The position numbers were made by a program, and so were the translations under genes. The notes under the pieces are model-generated. The model searched no databases, was not told the DNA's origin, and saw nothing but the letters and a program-made list of their open reading frames with translations. A DNA stretch of 64,000 nucleotides from Pedobacter sandarakinus (GTDB lineage Bacteria; Bacteroidota; Bacteroidia; Sphingobacteriales; Sphingobacteriaceae): NCBI RefSeq assembly GCF_026240095.1, contig NZ_JAPIVG010000001.1, forward strand, positions 62,001 to 126,000. Direction: 5' to 3'. Position 1 is the stretch's first letter, and every line of letters begins with the position of its first letter. Below, piece by piece: positions 35,925-44,920 of this stretch.

Positions 35925-37625
35925 ATGAATTTAAATACAAATTTAAAAGCAGAAAATACTTACGATGCTATTGTTATAGGATCGGGGATTAGTGGCGGCT
36001 GGGCTGCAAAAGAACTCACAGAAAAAGGCCTTAAGGTGCTAATGCTGGAAAGAGGAATGAACATTGAGCACATTACCGGCTACGAAACTGCCATGAAAAG
36101 CCCTTGGGAATTTGAGCATGCCGGTCGTTTAACTGAAGAACAAAAGCGTACGCACCCTGTTCAAAAACGCGATTATCCATATAGCGAAGCCAATGAAAAA
36201 TGGTGGGTAAATGATTTAGAGTGTCCTTATACTGAAGATAAGCGTTTCGATTGGTATCGTGGATTCCACGTAGGCGGAAAATCATTGATGTGGGGTCGCC
36301 AAAGCTACCGTTTCAGTGACCATAACTTCGAAGACAACAAGAAAGATGGACACGGAACAGACTGGCCAATACGCTATGCAGAGCTTTCGCCCTGGTATGA
36401 TTATGCGGAAAAATTTGCCGGGATAAGTGGATCGAACGAAAATTGGTCTACCTGCCCAGACGGTCATTTCCTTCCACCGATGGATTTAAACATCGTAGAA
36501 AAATCGGTTAAAAAACGTATCGAAGAACACTACAAGCGAGAAAGAATAATGATGATTGGACGTGTTGCCAATCTTACCGTTCCACATAAAGGAAGAGGTA
36601 ACTGTCAATACAGAAATCTGTGTAGCAGAGGATGCCCTTTTGGTGCGTATTTTTCTACGCAATCATCTACACTACCAGCTGCAATGGCCACCAAGCGCTT
36701 AACGCTGAGACCTTACTCTATTGTTAACCACATTATTTACGATAAGGACACTAAAAAAGCTAAAGGTGTTATGGTAATTGATGCGGAAACCAACAAAACG
36801 ATGGAGTTTTACGCCAAAATTATTTTCGTGAACGGTTCTACGCTAGGTTCTACATTTATTTTATTAAACTCCACTTCAGAGGCGCATCCTAATGGTTTGG
36901 GTAACAGCAGTGGTCAACTTGGTCATAATTTGATGGATCACCACTTCCGTTGTGGTGCATCTGGCGAAGCCGAAGGTTTTGATGATCGTTACACTTACGG
37001 ACGCCGGGCGAACGGTATCTATGTTCCAAGGTATCAAAATGTAGGTAACGATAAACGCGATTACTTACGTGGATTTGGCTACCAAGGTGGCGCAAGCAGA
37101 TCAAACTGGCAAAGTGATGTTGCAGAACTATCATTTGGTGCTGGCTTAAAAGACAAAATGACTAAACCAGGAAAATGGACTATGGGCTTGGGTGGATTTG
37201 GAGAAATGCTTCCTTATTATGAAAATAAGGTGTATATCGATAAAACAAAAAAAGACAAGTGGGGCCAACCTGTGTTAGCCATAGACTGTGAGTACAAAGA
37301 GAATGAGAAGAAAATGCGTGTAGATATGATGAATGATGCTGCTGAAATGTTAGAAAGAGCAGGCATGAAAAACATCAGAACTTACGATAACGGCTGCTAC
37401 CCTGGTATGGCCATTCATGAAATGGGAACCGCCAGAATGGGTAACGATCCGAAAGACTCGGTGCTGAACAAATGGAACCAAATGCATGAGGTGAACAACG
37501 TATTTGTAACAGATGGTGCTTGCATGCCTTCAATTGCTTGCCAAAACCCATCGTTAACATTTATGGCCTTAACCGCTCGTGCAGCAGATTACGCAGTTAA
37601 AGAATTAAAAAAGAACAATATCTAA
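35925..37625 (+). CDS. GMC-family FAD oxidoreductase with C-x5-C-x3-C motif (LacA-like glucoside 3-dehydrogenase)
   Basis: A 566-residue flavoprotein. The FAD-binding GSGISGG is at residues 19-25 with ERG near 42. The C-terminal GMC motifs are HEMGTARMG (catalytic His) and NPSLTFMALTARAADYA. Cys227, Cys233 and Cys237 have the C-x5-C-x3-C spacing of the [3Fe-4S] ligands of the bacterial FAD-glucose dehydrogenase catalytic subunit (from memory of that structure), so electrons could leave through a cluster to cytochrome c. It has no signal peptide, fitting co-export with the Tat-bearing subunit just upstream. Substrate is inferred as the C3 hydroxyl of glycosides. Confidence 0.88.
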   Translation: MNLNTNLKAENTYDAIVIGSGISGGWAAKELTEKGLKVLMLERGMNIEHITGYETAMKSPWEFEHAGRLTEEQKRTHPVQKRDYPYSEANEKWWVNDLECPYTEDKRFDWYRGFHVGGKSLMWGRQSYRFSDHNFEDNKKDGHGTDWPIRYAELSPWYDYAEKFAGISGSNENWSTCPDGHFLPPMDLNIVEKSVKKRIEEHYKRERIMMIGRVANLTVPHKGRGNCQYRNLCSRGCPFGAYFSTQSSTLPAAMATKRLTLRPYSIVNHIIYDKDTKKAKGVMVIDAETNKTMEFYAKIIFVNGSTLGSTFILLNSTSEAHPNGLGNSSGQLGHNLMDHHFRCGASGEAEGFDDRYTYGRRANGIYVPRYQNVGNDKRDYLRGFGYQGGASRSNWQSDVAELSFGAGLKDKMTKPGKWTMGLGGFGEMLPYYENKVYIDKTKKDKWGQPVLAIDCEYKENEKKMRVDMMNDAAEMLERAGMKNIRTYDNGCYPGMAIHEMGTARMGNDPKDSVLNKWNQMHEVNNVFVTDGACMPSIACQNPSLTFMALTARAADYAVKELKKNNI

Positions 37626-37635
37626 TAAGTAAGGC

Positions 37636-37691
37636 TTAAAGGTAACTGGATGGGAAGTTTAGCTCGACTGAACTTCCTCCCAATACCTTAA
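37636..37691 (+). repeat. Intercistronic hairpin between the GMC and Gfo/Idh genes
   Basis: TTAAAGGTA (37636-37644) pairs with TACCTTAA (37684-37691) with a one-base bulge, and GGAAGTT (37653-37659) pairs with AACTTCC (37671-37677). It has no T-run, so it may stabilize or process the mRNA rather than end it. A similar outer stem (TTAAAGGCG with CGCCTTAA) is at 42690-42745. Confidence 0.5.
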
Positions 37692-37703
37692 CCTTCATTT
37701 CTT

Positions 37704-38861
37704 ATGAAAAGAAAATTAAGAATGGGCATGATAGGCGGTGGAAAAGACGCCTTTATAGGTGCTGTACATCGTTTGGCAGCTAATATGGATGGTTTGATAG
37801 AACTCACTGCCGGTGCCTTAAGTATAAACCCAGAGGTTGGTTTAGAATCGGGCAGACTTCTTTTCCTCTCAGAAGATAGAATTTATAAAAGCTACGAGGA
37901 AATGATTAAGCAGGAAAGCCAATTGCCTGCTGATACCCGAATAGATTTCGTAACCATTGTAACGCCTAATTTTGCACATTTCGCTCCCGCTATGATGGCG
38001 CTGGAACATGGTTTCAATGTAGTGATCGAAAAGCCGATGACTTTAACATTAGACGAGGCCAAACAGCTCGATAGCAAAGTAAAAGAAACTGGCTTAACCC
38101 TTTGTTTAACCCATACCTATTCTGGGTATCCGATGGTAAAACAGGCAAAGCAAATGGTTGCAGAGGGCGCTTTAGGATCAATCAGGAAAATTATAGTAGA
38201 ATATCCGCAAGGGTGGTTAAGTACGCTCTCAGAACGCGAAGGGAATGCCCAGGCCGCTTGGAGAACTGATCCATCAAAAACCGGGAAAAGTGGGAGCATG
38301 GGCGACATTGGTACGCATGCTGCACATCTGGCCGAATATATTTCTGGCTTAAAAATTACCAAAATTTGCGCAGATTTAAATATTGTGGTAGAAGGTAGAG
38401 CTATTGATGATGATGGCAATGTATTACTTAAATTTGATAACGGAGCCAATGGCGTATTGATAGCTTCGCAAATTGCTGCCGGCGAAGAAAACGCCTTAAA
38501 AATTAAGGTCTACGGTGAAAAAGGCGGTTTAGAATGGCATCAAATGGAGCCAAATATCCTCTTTGTAAAGTGGCTGAACCAACCTGCTCAGATCTACAGA
38601 ACCGGCAATGGATACATGGGCAGTTTTGCTCAACATAATACCCGTACCCCTGGAGGCCATCCTGAAGGTTATTTGGAGGCTTTCGCAAATATTTACAGAA
38701 ATTTTGCGTTAACAGTTGATGCAAAGCTTAACCAGCAGCAGCCTACAAAAGAGATGTTAGATTTTCCGACGACTTCAGATGGGATTCGCGGAATGGCATT
38801 TATCGAAAATGTAGTAAACTCAAGCCAATCTGATCAAAAATGGTGGGATTATAAACTTTAA
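37704..38861 (+). CDS. Gfo/Idh/MocA family oxidoreductase (cytoplasmic type)
   Basis: A 385-residue NAD(P)-dependent sugar oxidoreductase. The Rossmann motif is at the N-terminus (RMGMIGGGKDAFIG) and the family EKP motif lies in VVIEKPMTLTLDEA. There is no export signal, unlike the second family member in this operon (40391). Such enzymes oxidize or reduce the C3 position of sugars and their glycosides, and here it probably reduces or oxidizes a 3-keto sugar after uptake. It ends 8 bp before a TIM-barrel gene, suggesting coupled expression. The exact substrate is unknown. Confidence 0.9.
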   Translation: MKRKLRMGMIGGGKDAFIGAVHRLAANMDGLIELTAGALSINPEVGLESGRLLFLSEDRIYKSYEEMIKQESQLPADTRIDFVTIVTPNFAHFAPAMMALEHGFNVVIEKPMTLTLDEAKQLDSKVKETGLTLCLTHTYSGYPMVKQAKQMVAEGALGSIRKIIVEYPQGWLSTLSEREGNAQAAWRTDPSKTGKSGSMGDIGTHAAHLAEYISGLKITKICADLNIVVEGRAIDDDGNVLLKFDNGANGVLIASQIAAGEENALKIKVYGEKGGLEWHQMEPNILFVKWLNQPAQIYRTGNGYMGSFAQHNTRTPGGHPEGYLEAFANIYRNFALTVDAKLNQQQPTKEMLDFPTTSDGIRGMAFIENVVNSSQSDQKWWDYKL

Positions 38862-38869
38862 TACTTAGC

Positions 38870-39922
38870 ATGACAACTATAAAAGGACCAGCCGTATTTT
38901 TAGCTCAGTTTATTGGTGATCAAGCTCCGTTTAATTCACTCGATAACATTTGCCAATGGGCAGCAGGACTCGGTTTTAAAGGTATTCAAATGCCCACACT
39001 CGATGCGAGGTTTATTGATCTGCAAAAAGCTGCAGAAAGCAAAACTTATGCCGATGAGCTTAAGGGTACCATAGCATCTTATGGCCTGGAAATCACCGAG
39101 CTGTCTACGCACCTACAGGGTCAACTTGTTGCTGTTCACCCTGCTTACGATGATTTGTTTGATGCTTTCGCTCCGCAAGCGGTACACAAAGACGCCAAAG
39201 CTAGAACAGCCTGGGCAGTGCAACAGATGAAGTATGCGGCAAAAGCATCTCAAAACTTAGGCTTGAATGCCCACGCTACTTTCAGTGGGTCTTTACTTTG
39301 GCAATACTTTCACCCTTGGCCTCAACGGCCCGCCGGGTTGGTTGAAGAAGGTTTTGCTGAACTGGCTAAGCGTTGGATGCCGATATTAAATGAATTCGAC
39401 GATTGTGGCGTAGATGTTTGCTATGAGATCCATCCTGGAGAAGATTTGTTTGATGGCGAAACCTACGAAATGTTCCTAGCTGCAGTAAATAACCATTCTC
39501 GGGCATGCTTATTGTATGATCCATCACACTTTGTATTGCAGCAATTAGATTATATCCAGTATATTGATTTTTACCATGAACGGATTAAAGCTTTTCATGT
39601 TAAAGATGCGGAATTTAATCCAACCGGAAAACAAGGTACTTTCGGTGGATATCAAAGCTGGGCGAATCGTGCCGGCAGATACCGTTCTCCTGGCGATGGT
39701 CAGGTTGATTTTAAAACGATCTTTAGTAAACTGGCTCAATACGATTTTAAAGGTTGGGCGGTTATGGAGTGGGAATGTTGCATTAAAAATCAGGAAGATG
39801 GTGCCCGCGAAGGTGCCGAATTCATCAAGAATAACATTATTAACGTAACCGACAAAGCATTCGACGATTTTGCAGCATCGGGTAGTGACAGCGCTTTCAA
39901 CAAAAAAATTTTAGGACTTTAA
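38870..39922 (+). CDS. Sugar phosphate isomerase/epimerase family TIM-barrel protein
   Basis: A 350-residue xylose-isomerase-like TIM barrel without an export signal. Candidate metal ligands are visible in VCYEIHPGEDLFDG (Glu), LLYDPSHF (Asp), KAFHVKDAEF (His, Asp) and AVMEWECC (Glu). Members act as isomerases, epimerases or, in 3-keto-glycoside pathways, as lyases or hydratases on 3-keto sugars. Position between a Gfo/Idh enzyme and cytochrome c suggests such a role. The precise reaction cannot be told. Confidence 0.88.
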   Translation: MTTIKGPAVFLAQFIGDQAPFNSLDNICQWAAGLGFKGIQMPTLDARFIDLQKAAESKTYADELKGTIASYGLEITELSTHLQGQLVAVHPAYDDLFDAFAPQAVHKDAKARTAWAVQQMKYAAKASQNLGLNAHATFSGSLLWQYFHPWPQRPAGLVEEGFAELAKRWMPILNEFDDCGVDVCYEIHPGEDLFDGETYEMFLAAVNNHSRACLLYDPSHFVLQQLDYIQYIDFYHERIKAFHVKDAEFNPTGKQGTFGGYQSWANRAGRYRSPGDGQVDFKTIFSKLAQYDFKGWAVMEWECCIKNQEDGAREGAEFIKNNIINVTDKAFDDFAASGSDSAFNKKILGL

Positions 39923-39979
39923 ACACATGAAATGAGTTGTGCTTGCTGGCATAACAAATACCTTTTAAATAGAACACAA

Positions 39980-40363
39980 ATGAAAAAAACACTATTAGGT
40001 TTAGGTGCTGTAGTAATTTTTATGGCATCCTTTACGAAAGCAGAAACAGAAACAGAGAAGAAAATTACAGCTACGGCTACATTGGCAAAACACGAATTTC
40101 AGATGAGTGCAGGTGAAAAACTGATTAATAAATCTGATTGTATCGGCTGCCACAACAAGGTTAATAAAATTATCGGCCCGGCCTATGTAGATATTGCAAA
40201 GAAATATCCGGCAACAGAAAAAAATGTTAATTATTTAGCCGATAAGATTATCAAAGGTGGTACAGGCGTTTGGGGAACTATGCCAATGACAGCTCACCCT
40301 ACTCTAAAGCCTGCTGATGCCAAGCTGATGGTTAAATATATCCTTTCTTTAAAGAAAAAATAG
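39980..40363 (+). CDS. Monohaem c-type cytochrome (probable electron acceptor of the GMC dehydrogenase)
   Basis: A 127-residue periplasmic cytochrome c. The haem motif C54-IG-C57-H58 is clear, and a candidate axial Met is in WGTMPMTAHP. ATG 39980 starts a proper signal sequence (MKKTLLGLGAVVIFMASFTKA); an in-frame ATG at 39932 would add 16 residues containing cysteines before it and is less likely. In Caulobacter the glucoside 3-dehydrogenase has a cytochrome c subunit (LacB), so the three parts LacA-, LacB- and LacC-like are all in this operon, here split by two genes. Confidence 0.9.
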   Translation: MKKTLLGLGAVVIFMASFTKAETETEKKITATATLAKHEFQMSAGEKLINKSDCIGCHNKVNKIIGPAYVDIAKKYPATEKNVNYLADKIIKGGTGVWGTMPMTAHPTLKPADAKLMVKYILSLKKK

Positions 40364-40390
40364 AAACAATAGTTAAACTCAAGAACTAAG

Positions 40391-41848
40391 ATGAAAACAG
40401 AGCAAGAGAATAAAAACACGAGTAACCGCCGTGATTTTATTAAAACAAGTGCCATTGCTGCAGCAGCATTTATGATTGTGCCACGCCATGTATTGGGTGG
40501 GCCGGGCTATTTGGCCCCAAGCGATCGTTTAATAGTTGCAGGTATAGGCGCTGGTGGTAAAGGACAAAGCGATATCGCCATGTTTGCCAAAAGCGGTAAA
40601 GCAGATATCGGATTTTTGTGTGATGTGGATGACCGCCGTGCGGCTGCAAGTGTAAAAGCTTTCCCTAAAGCGAAGTATTATAAAGATTATCGCGAAATGC
40701 TCGATAAAGAACATAAAAATTTCGATGCGGTTTCAGTTTCTACACCAGATCATAATCATGCTATCCAAGCCTTAGCAGCTATGCAGTTAGGCAAACATGT
40801 TTATGTACAAAAGCCCCTTACGCATGATATTCATGAAGCTCGTATCTTAACTGCTGCTGCTAAAAAATATAAAGTAGTAACTCAAATGGGTAACCAGGGC
40901 GCATCAAATGATGGCCCTCGCCAAATGAAAGAATGGTACGAAGCTGGGTTAATTGGCGATGTGCATACGGTATATGCCTGGACCAATCGTCCGGTTTGGC
41001 CTCAAGGTATTCCATGGCCAACTAAAAAATCAGAAATTCCGAAAGAATTAGACTGGAATTTGTGGTTAGGAACTGCACCTGAGCAAGAGTACGTTGATAA
41101 ATTAGTGCCTTTTAACTGGCGTGGATGGTGGGATTATGGAACTGGCGCACTAGGCGACATGGGCTGCCACCTAATCGAGGCCCCTTTTAGTGTATTAAAC
41201 CTCAAGTATGCTAAAGAAGTTGAAGCAAGTGTAGGCTCTGTGTATGTAGATGAATTCAAACGTGGATATTTTCCTGAGAGTTGCCCTCCTTCAAGTCATG
41301 TTACCCTCAAATTTCCAAAAACAGACAAAACCAAAGGTGATGTTACTTTACATTGGATGGATGGCGGTATCCAGCCAGAACGCCCTGAAGAATTAGAAGC
41401 AAATGAAACCTTCGGCGATGGTGGAAACGGTACGCTCTTTATCGGTACAAAAGGAAAGATGATGTCTGAAACCTATAGTGCAAACCCTAAATTGTTGCCG
41501 TTAAGCAGAAATAAAGACATCAAAGTTAAAGAAAAGTACGCTCGTGTTAAAGGCGGTGCAGAAGGTCACTACGCACAATGGGTAGAAGCAGCAATTGCGG
41601 GCTATGGTAAGCAAGAAGTAAGTTCTCCTTTTGAAATCGCAGGTCCGTTAACTGAAGCACTATTAATGGCAAACCTTGCTATAAGAAGTTTCGACGTTCA
41701 GAGAACGGTGAATGGCAAAGTTTCTTATCCGGGCCGTTACATGAAAATGCTTTGGGATAACGATAACATGAGAATAACCAACTTTGATGAGGCCAACCAA
41801 TTCGTAAAACGCGAATATCGTAAAGGCTGGAACAATTTAACGTTGTAA
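40391..41848 (+). CDS. Tat-exported Gfo/Idh/MocA family oxidoreductase
   Basis: A 485-residue protein with a twin-arginine signal (SNRRDFIKTSAIAAAAFMIVP), a Rossmann domain (LIVAGIGAGGKGQSDI) and YVQKPLTHDIHEA, where QKP replaces the usual EKP as in many exported members of this family. The C-terminal sandwich domain is complete. Exported members carry tightly bound NAD and can oxidize and re-reduce glycosides in one cycle, so this may work with the DUF1080 protein at 41939 in the periplasm. Its upstream spacing is 27 bp. Confidence 0.92.
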   Translation: MKTEQENKNTSNRRDFIKTSAIAAAAFMIVPRHVLGGPGYLAPSDRLIVAGIGAGGKGQSDIAMFAKSGKADIGFLCDVDDRRAAASVKAFPKAKYYKDYREMLDKEHKNFDAVSVSTPDHNHAIQALAAMQLGKHVYVQKPLTHDIHEARILTAAAKKYKVVTQMGNQGASNDGPRQMKEWYEAGLIGDVHTVYAWTNRPVWPQGIPWPTKKSEIPKELDWNLWLGTAPEQEYVDKLVPFNWRGWWDYGTGALGDMGCHLIEAPFSVLNLKYAKEVEASVGSVYVDEFKRGYFPESCPPSSHVTLKFPKTDKTKGDVTLHWMDGGIQPERPEELEANETFGDGGNGTLFIGTKGKMMSETYSANPKLLPLSRNKDIKVKEKYARVKGGAEGHYAQWVEAAIAGYGKQEVSSPFEIAGPLTEALLMANLAIRSFDVQRTVNGKVSYPGRYMKMLWDNDNMRITNFDEANQFVKREYRKGWNNLTL

Positions 41849-41869
41849 TAAATTAGCAGAAACCATGGA

Positions 41870-41908
41870 TTGTGCATGGCACTGGAAAAATTTTCACGCC
41901 ATGCACAA
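41870..41908 (+). repeat. Perfect 11-bp intercistronic hairpin before the DUF1080 gene
   Basis: TTGTGCATGGC (41870-41880) and GCCATGCACAA (41898-41908) pair perfectly with a 17-nt loop. There is no T-run after it, and it lies 30 bp before the ATG at 41939. It could be an mRNA-processing or stabilizing structure or an operator. Confidence 0.6.
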
Positions 41909-41938
41909 ACTTTACATTAATAATCTTTGAAAAACAGA

Positions 41939-42619
41939 ATGAAAAAATTAATCCTATCTGCTTGCGTATTGTTGGCAGTAACACAAATTTCAAAAGCGCA
42001 AAAAGGCTTTAAGCCTTTGTTCGATGGCAAAACAACTACAGGCTGGCACACTTATAACAAAAGCAAAGTAGGTAGTGCCTGGCAGGTTGAGTCTGGTGCT
42101 TTGCATCTAGATCCAAAAGCAAAAGGCAAAGATGGCGGTGGCGATTTAGTGACTGACAAGGAATACAAAGATTTCCATTTAAAATATGAATGGAAAATAG
42201 CACCAAAAGGTAATAGTGGATTGATCTTCTACGTACACGAGGAGCCAAAATACAACGCAACCTATTCTACAGGTTTAGAAATGCAGGTACTAGATAATGA
42301 TGGTCACCCGGATGGAAAAATAACAAAACACCGTGCAGGCGATTTGTACGATTTAGTTAAGAGTACCTCAGAGCCTGTTAAACCAGTTGGAGAGTGGAAC
42401 AAAGCCGAAGTAATTAGTAAAGGTGGCAACTTAACACTTATTTTAAATGGTGTTGAGGTTGTTAAAACTACCCTTTGGGATGAAAACTGGAAAAAACTAG
42501 TGTCAGGTAGCAAGTTTGCAACTTGGGAAAACTGGGGAACTTTTAGGTCAGGTAAAATTGCCCTTCAAGATCATGGCGATGAAGTTTGGTACAGAAAGAT
42601 TTCTATAAAAGAACTATAG
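41939..42619 (+). CDS. DUF1080 family secreted protein (3-keto-disaccharide hydrolase)
   Basis: A 226-residue exported protein (signal peptide MKKLILSACVLLAVTQISKA). I chose ATG 41939 over a TTG at 41927 because it starts the signal. The DUF1080/PF06439 lectin-like jellyroll is complete: FKPLFDGKTTTGWHTY, then GSAWQVESGALHLDP, FHLKYEWKIAPKGNSGLIFYV and the late WENWGTFRSGKIALQDHGDEVWYRKISIKEL. The family is now linked with cleavage of 3-keto-glycosides and 3-keto-disaccharides, which fits the dehydrogenase genes upstream. It would act in the periplasm or at the surface. Confidence 0.92.
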   Translation: MKKLILSACVLLAVTQISKAQKGFKPLFDGKTTTGWHTYNKSKVGSAWQVESGALHLDPKAKGKDGGGDLVTDKEYKDFHLKYEWKIAPKGNSGLIFYVHEEPKYNATYSTGLEMQVLDNDGHPDGKITKHRAGDLYDLVKSTSEPVKPVGEWNKAEVISKGGNLTLILNGVEVVKTTLWDENWKKLVSGSKFATWENWGTFRSGKIALQDHGDEVWYRKISIKEL

Positions 42620-42689
42620 TGAATTGATGATGCAGGATTAGTGGCAACCAAGTCACCCGTGCTGACATTAATTTAGCGATGCAATTCGG

Positions 42690-42745
42690 TTAAAGGCGTA
42701 AGGTAAAGTTGAAGGTAAATCCATCACTTTAACCCTGCGCCTTAA
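42690..42745 (+). repeat. Intercistronic hairpin before the MFS transporter gene
   Basis: TTAAAGGCG (42690-42698) pairs with CGCCTTAA (42738-42745) with a one-base bulge; the inner GGTAAAGT (42702-42709) pairs with ACTTTAACC (42726-42734) with one bulge. It resembles the hairpins at 37636 and 57877. No T-run. Confidence 0.5.
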
Positions 42746-42775
42746 TCCTTAAACAAATAACCTAATATAAACCAA

Positions 42776-44017
42776 ATGAATAACTCTACTCGCTTTAAAC
42801 TTTCTGCCATGATGTTCCTGGAATTCTTTATCTGGGGTGCATGGTTTGTTACCCTTGGAACATTCTTGGGGAACAATTTGAAGGCAACCGGTGCAGAAAC
42901 CGGTGCCGTATTCTCTACCCAGTCTTGGGGTGCCATCATTGCTCCTTTCATTGTCGGCCTAATTGCAGATCGATATTTCAATGCAGAAAAAATATTAGGG
43001 GTATTGCACATTATTGGTGCAATCTTAATGTATCAAATGTATAATGCTACTGATATTAGTGTATTTTATCCATATGTACTTGGGTACATGATTATTTTTA
43101 TGCCAACGCTTGCACTGGTTAACTCTGTTTCTTTTAACCAGATGAAAGATCCGGAGAAAGAATTTTCCTCCATTCGTATTTGGGGTACTTTAGGTTGGAT
43201 AGCCGCAGGATTATTAATTAGTTATTTTTTCCATTGGGATTCAAAAGAAGGTACAGAAAGTGGTCTGTTAAAAAATACATTTTTAATGGCCGGTATCGTA
43301 TCGTTGGTTTTGGGGCTATTTAGCTTCGCCTTACCTAAAACACCACCTAAAGTATCTGCTGATGAAAAAATCAAAGTTTCAGATGTATTAGGTTTGGATG
43401 CTCTAAAATTGCTTAAAGACAGAAATTTTCTGATCTTTTTTATCTCATCAATTTTAATCTGTATTCCGCTTGCTTTTTATTATCAAAATGCAAATCCTTT
43501 CCTTTCGAATATAGGTATGGATAATCCGACGGGCAAAATGACTATCGGACAAGCATCTGAAGTAATCTTCTTGCTGTTTATTCCCATATTCTTTAAGCGC
43601 TTCGGATTTAAGATGACTATTCTTGTTGGTATGCTGGCATGGGCAGTTCGTTATGCATTATTTGCATACGGTAACGCTGGTGAATTAAGTTTCATGCTTA
43701 TTTTAGGAATAGCCTTACATGGTGTATGTTACGATTTTTTCTTTGTTTCTGGTCAAATTTATACCAACTCTAAGGCAGGCGAAAGATTTAAGAGCTCTGC
43801 CCAAGGTTTAATCACCTTAGCCACCTATGGCGTTGGTATGTTAATTGGTTTTGCCGTAGCCGGAAAAATTTCAGACGTATACAAATCAGCTGATGGCGTA
43901 ATGGATTGGAAAATGATTTGGATTATTCCTGCTGGGATAGCACTAGTTGTTTTCATTCTATTTGCATTGGTATTTAACGATAAAACCAAAACAGAAATAG
44001 ATCCACAAACGGTATAA
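42776..44017 (+). CDS. MFS transporter, nucleoside:H+ symporter (NupG-like) family
   Basis: A 413-residue inner-membrane protein with about 12 hydrophobic segments. FLEFFIWGAWFVTLGTFLG, then PFIVGLIADRYFNAEKILG, IRIWGTLGWIAAG and ALHGVCYDFFFVSGQIY resemble the nucleoside H+ symporter family. In Bacteroidota such proteins often sit with Gfo/Idh and TIM-barrel genes, so a sugar or 3-keto sugar, rather than a nucleoside, is the likely cargo; that is inference. The next gene starts 2 bp after its stop. Confidence 0.9.
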   Translation: MNNSTRFKLSAMMFLEFFIWGAWFVTLGTFLGNNLKATGAETGAVFSTQSWGAIIAPFIVGLIADRYFNAEKILGVLHIIGAILMYQMYNATDISVFYPYVLGYMIIFMPTLALVNSVSFNQMKDPEKEFSSIRIWGTLGWIAAGLLISYFFHWDSKEGTESGLLKNTFLMAGIVSLVLGLFSFALPKTPPKVSADEKIKVSDVLGLDALKLLKDRNFLIFFISSILICIPLAFYYQNANPFLSNIGMDNPTGKMTIGQASEVIFLLFIPIFFKRFGFKMTILVGMLAWAVRYALFAYGNAGELSFMLILGIALHGVCYDFFFVSGQIYTNSKAGERFKSSAQGLITLATYGVGMLIGFAVAGKISDVYKSADGVMDWKMIWIIPAGIALVVFILFALVFNDKTKTEIDPQTV

Positions 44018-44019
44018 AA

Positions 44020-44910
44020 ATGTCAGCTAACGTAAACAGAAGAAGCGCCTTAAAAAACATCATTGCAGGTAGTGCTGCAATTGGTATTTCATCGAGTTTT
44101 TCAGCCTTGGCTATGGAAGAATCAAAAAATCATTCATCAACAAATCTAAAAGGGAATATTAACCATGCCGTTTGTCGCTGGTGTTTTAGCTCGGTAGATG
44201 TGGATACGCTATGTGTTGAAGCAAAAAAAATAGGTATTAAAGGGATTGACTTGGTTGGACCAAAAGATTGGCCAATACTTAAGAAACATGGGCTTGTATC
44301 AACCATGTGCAATGGGGCAGAAATTAACCTGGTAGATGGATTTAACGATAAGAAGTTTCACGCCACATTAATAAAAAACTATACCGAAATGATTCCCCTA
44401 GTGGCAGAAGCAGGTTACAAAAACCTGATTTGTTTTAGTGGTAATAGACGGGGCATAGATGATGAAACGGGTTGGAATAACTGTGTTGAAGGAATAAAAG
44501 CGCTTATGCCGCTAGCAGAAAAACACGGTGTTGTTCTGGTAATGGAGTTGCTCAACAGTAAAATAAACCATCAGGATTATCAGTGTGATAAAACCGCCTG
44601 GGGCGTTGAACTTTGCAAACGTTTGGGTTCCCAGAACTTCAAACTCTTGTACGACATCTATCACATGCAAATTGACGAAGGAGATGTGATACACACCATC
44701 AAAGAAAACCACCAATATATTGCACATTACCATACGGCTGGTGTTCCTGGCAGAAATGAGATTGATGAAACCCAGGAATTGAATTATCCGGCCATTATGA
44801 ATGCAATTAAGGATACGGGATTCAAAGGTTATGTGGCACAAGAATTTATCCCGAAAAAAGCTGATAAACTTGCGTCATTACAACAAGCGATTTTGATATG
44901 CGACATTTAA
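44020..44910 (+). CDS. Exported TIM-barrel protein, hydroxypyruvate isomerase-like
   Basis: A 296-residue protein with a Tat-like N-terminus (NRRSALKNIIAGSAAIGISS) followed by a xylose-isomerase-like barrel. Visible metal and active-site candidates are VLVMELLNSK (Glu), LLYDIYHMQIDEGD (Asp, His), HYHTAGVPGRNEID (His) and YVAQEFIP (Glu). This pattern is that of hydroxypyruvate isomerase-like proteins. It begins 2 bp after the transporter and 10 bp before the next TIM-barrel gene, so it is part of the operon. A role on exported 3-keto sugars is inferred. Confidence 0.88.
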   Translation: MSANVNRRSALKNIIAGSAAIGISSSFSALAMEESKNHSSTNLKGNINHAVCRWCFSSVDVDTLCVEAKKIGIKGIDLVGPKDWPILKKHGLVSTMCNGAEINLVDGFNDKKFHATLIKNYTEMIPLVAEAGYKNLICFSGNRRGIDDETGWNNCVEGIKALMPLAEKHGVVLVMELLNSKINHQDYQCDKTAWGVELCKRLGSQNFKLLYDIYHMQIDEGDVIHTIKENHQYIAHYHTAGVPGRNEIDETQELNYPAIMNAIKDTGFKGYVAQEFIPKKADKLASLQQAILICDI

Positions 44911-44920
44911 TCTAAACTCA

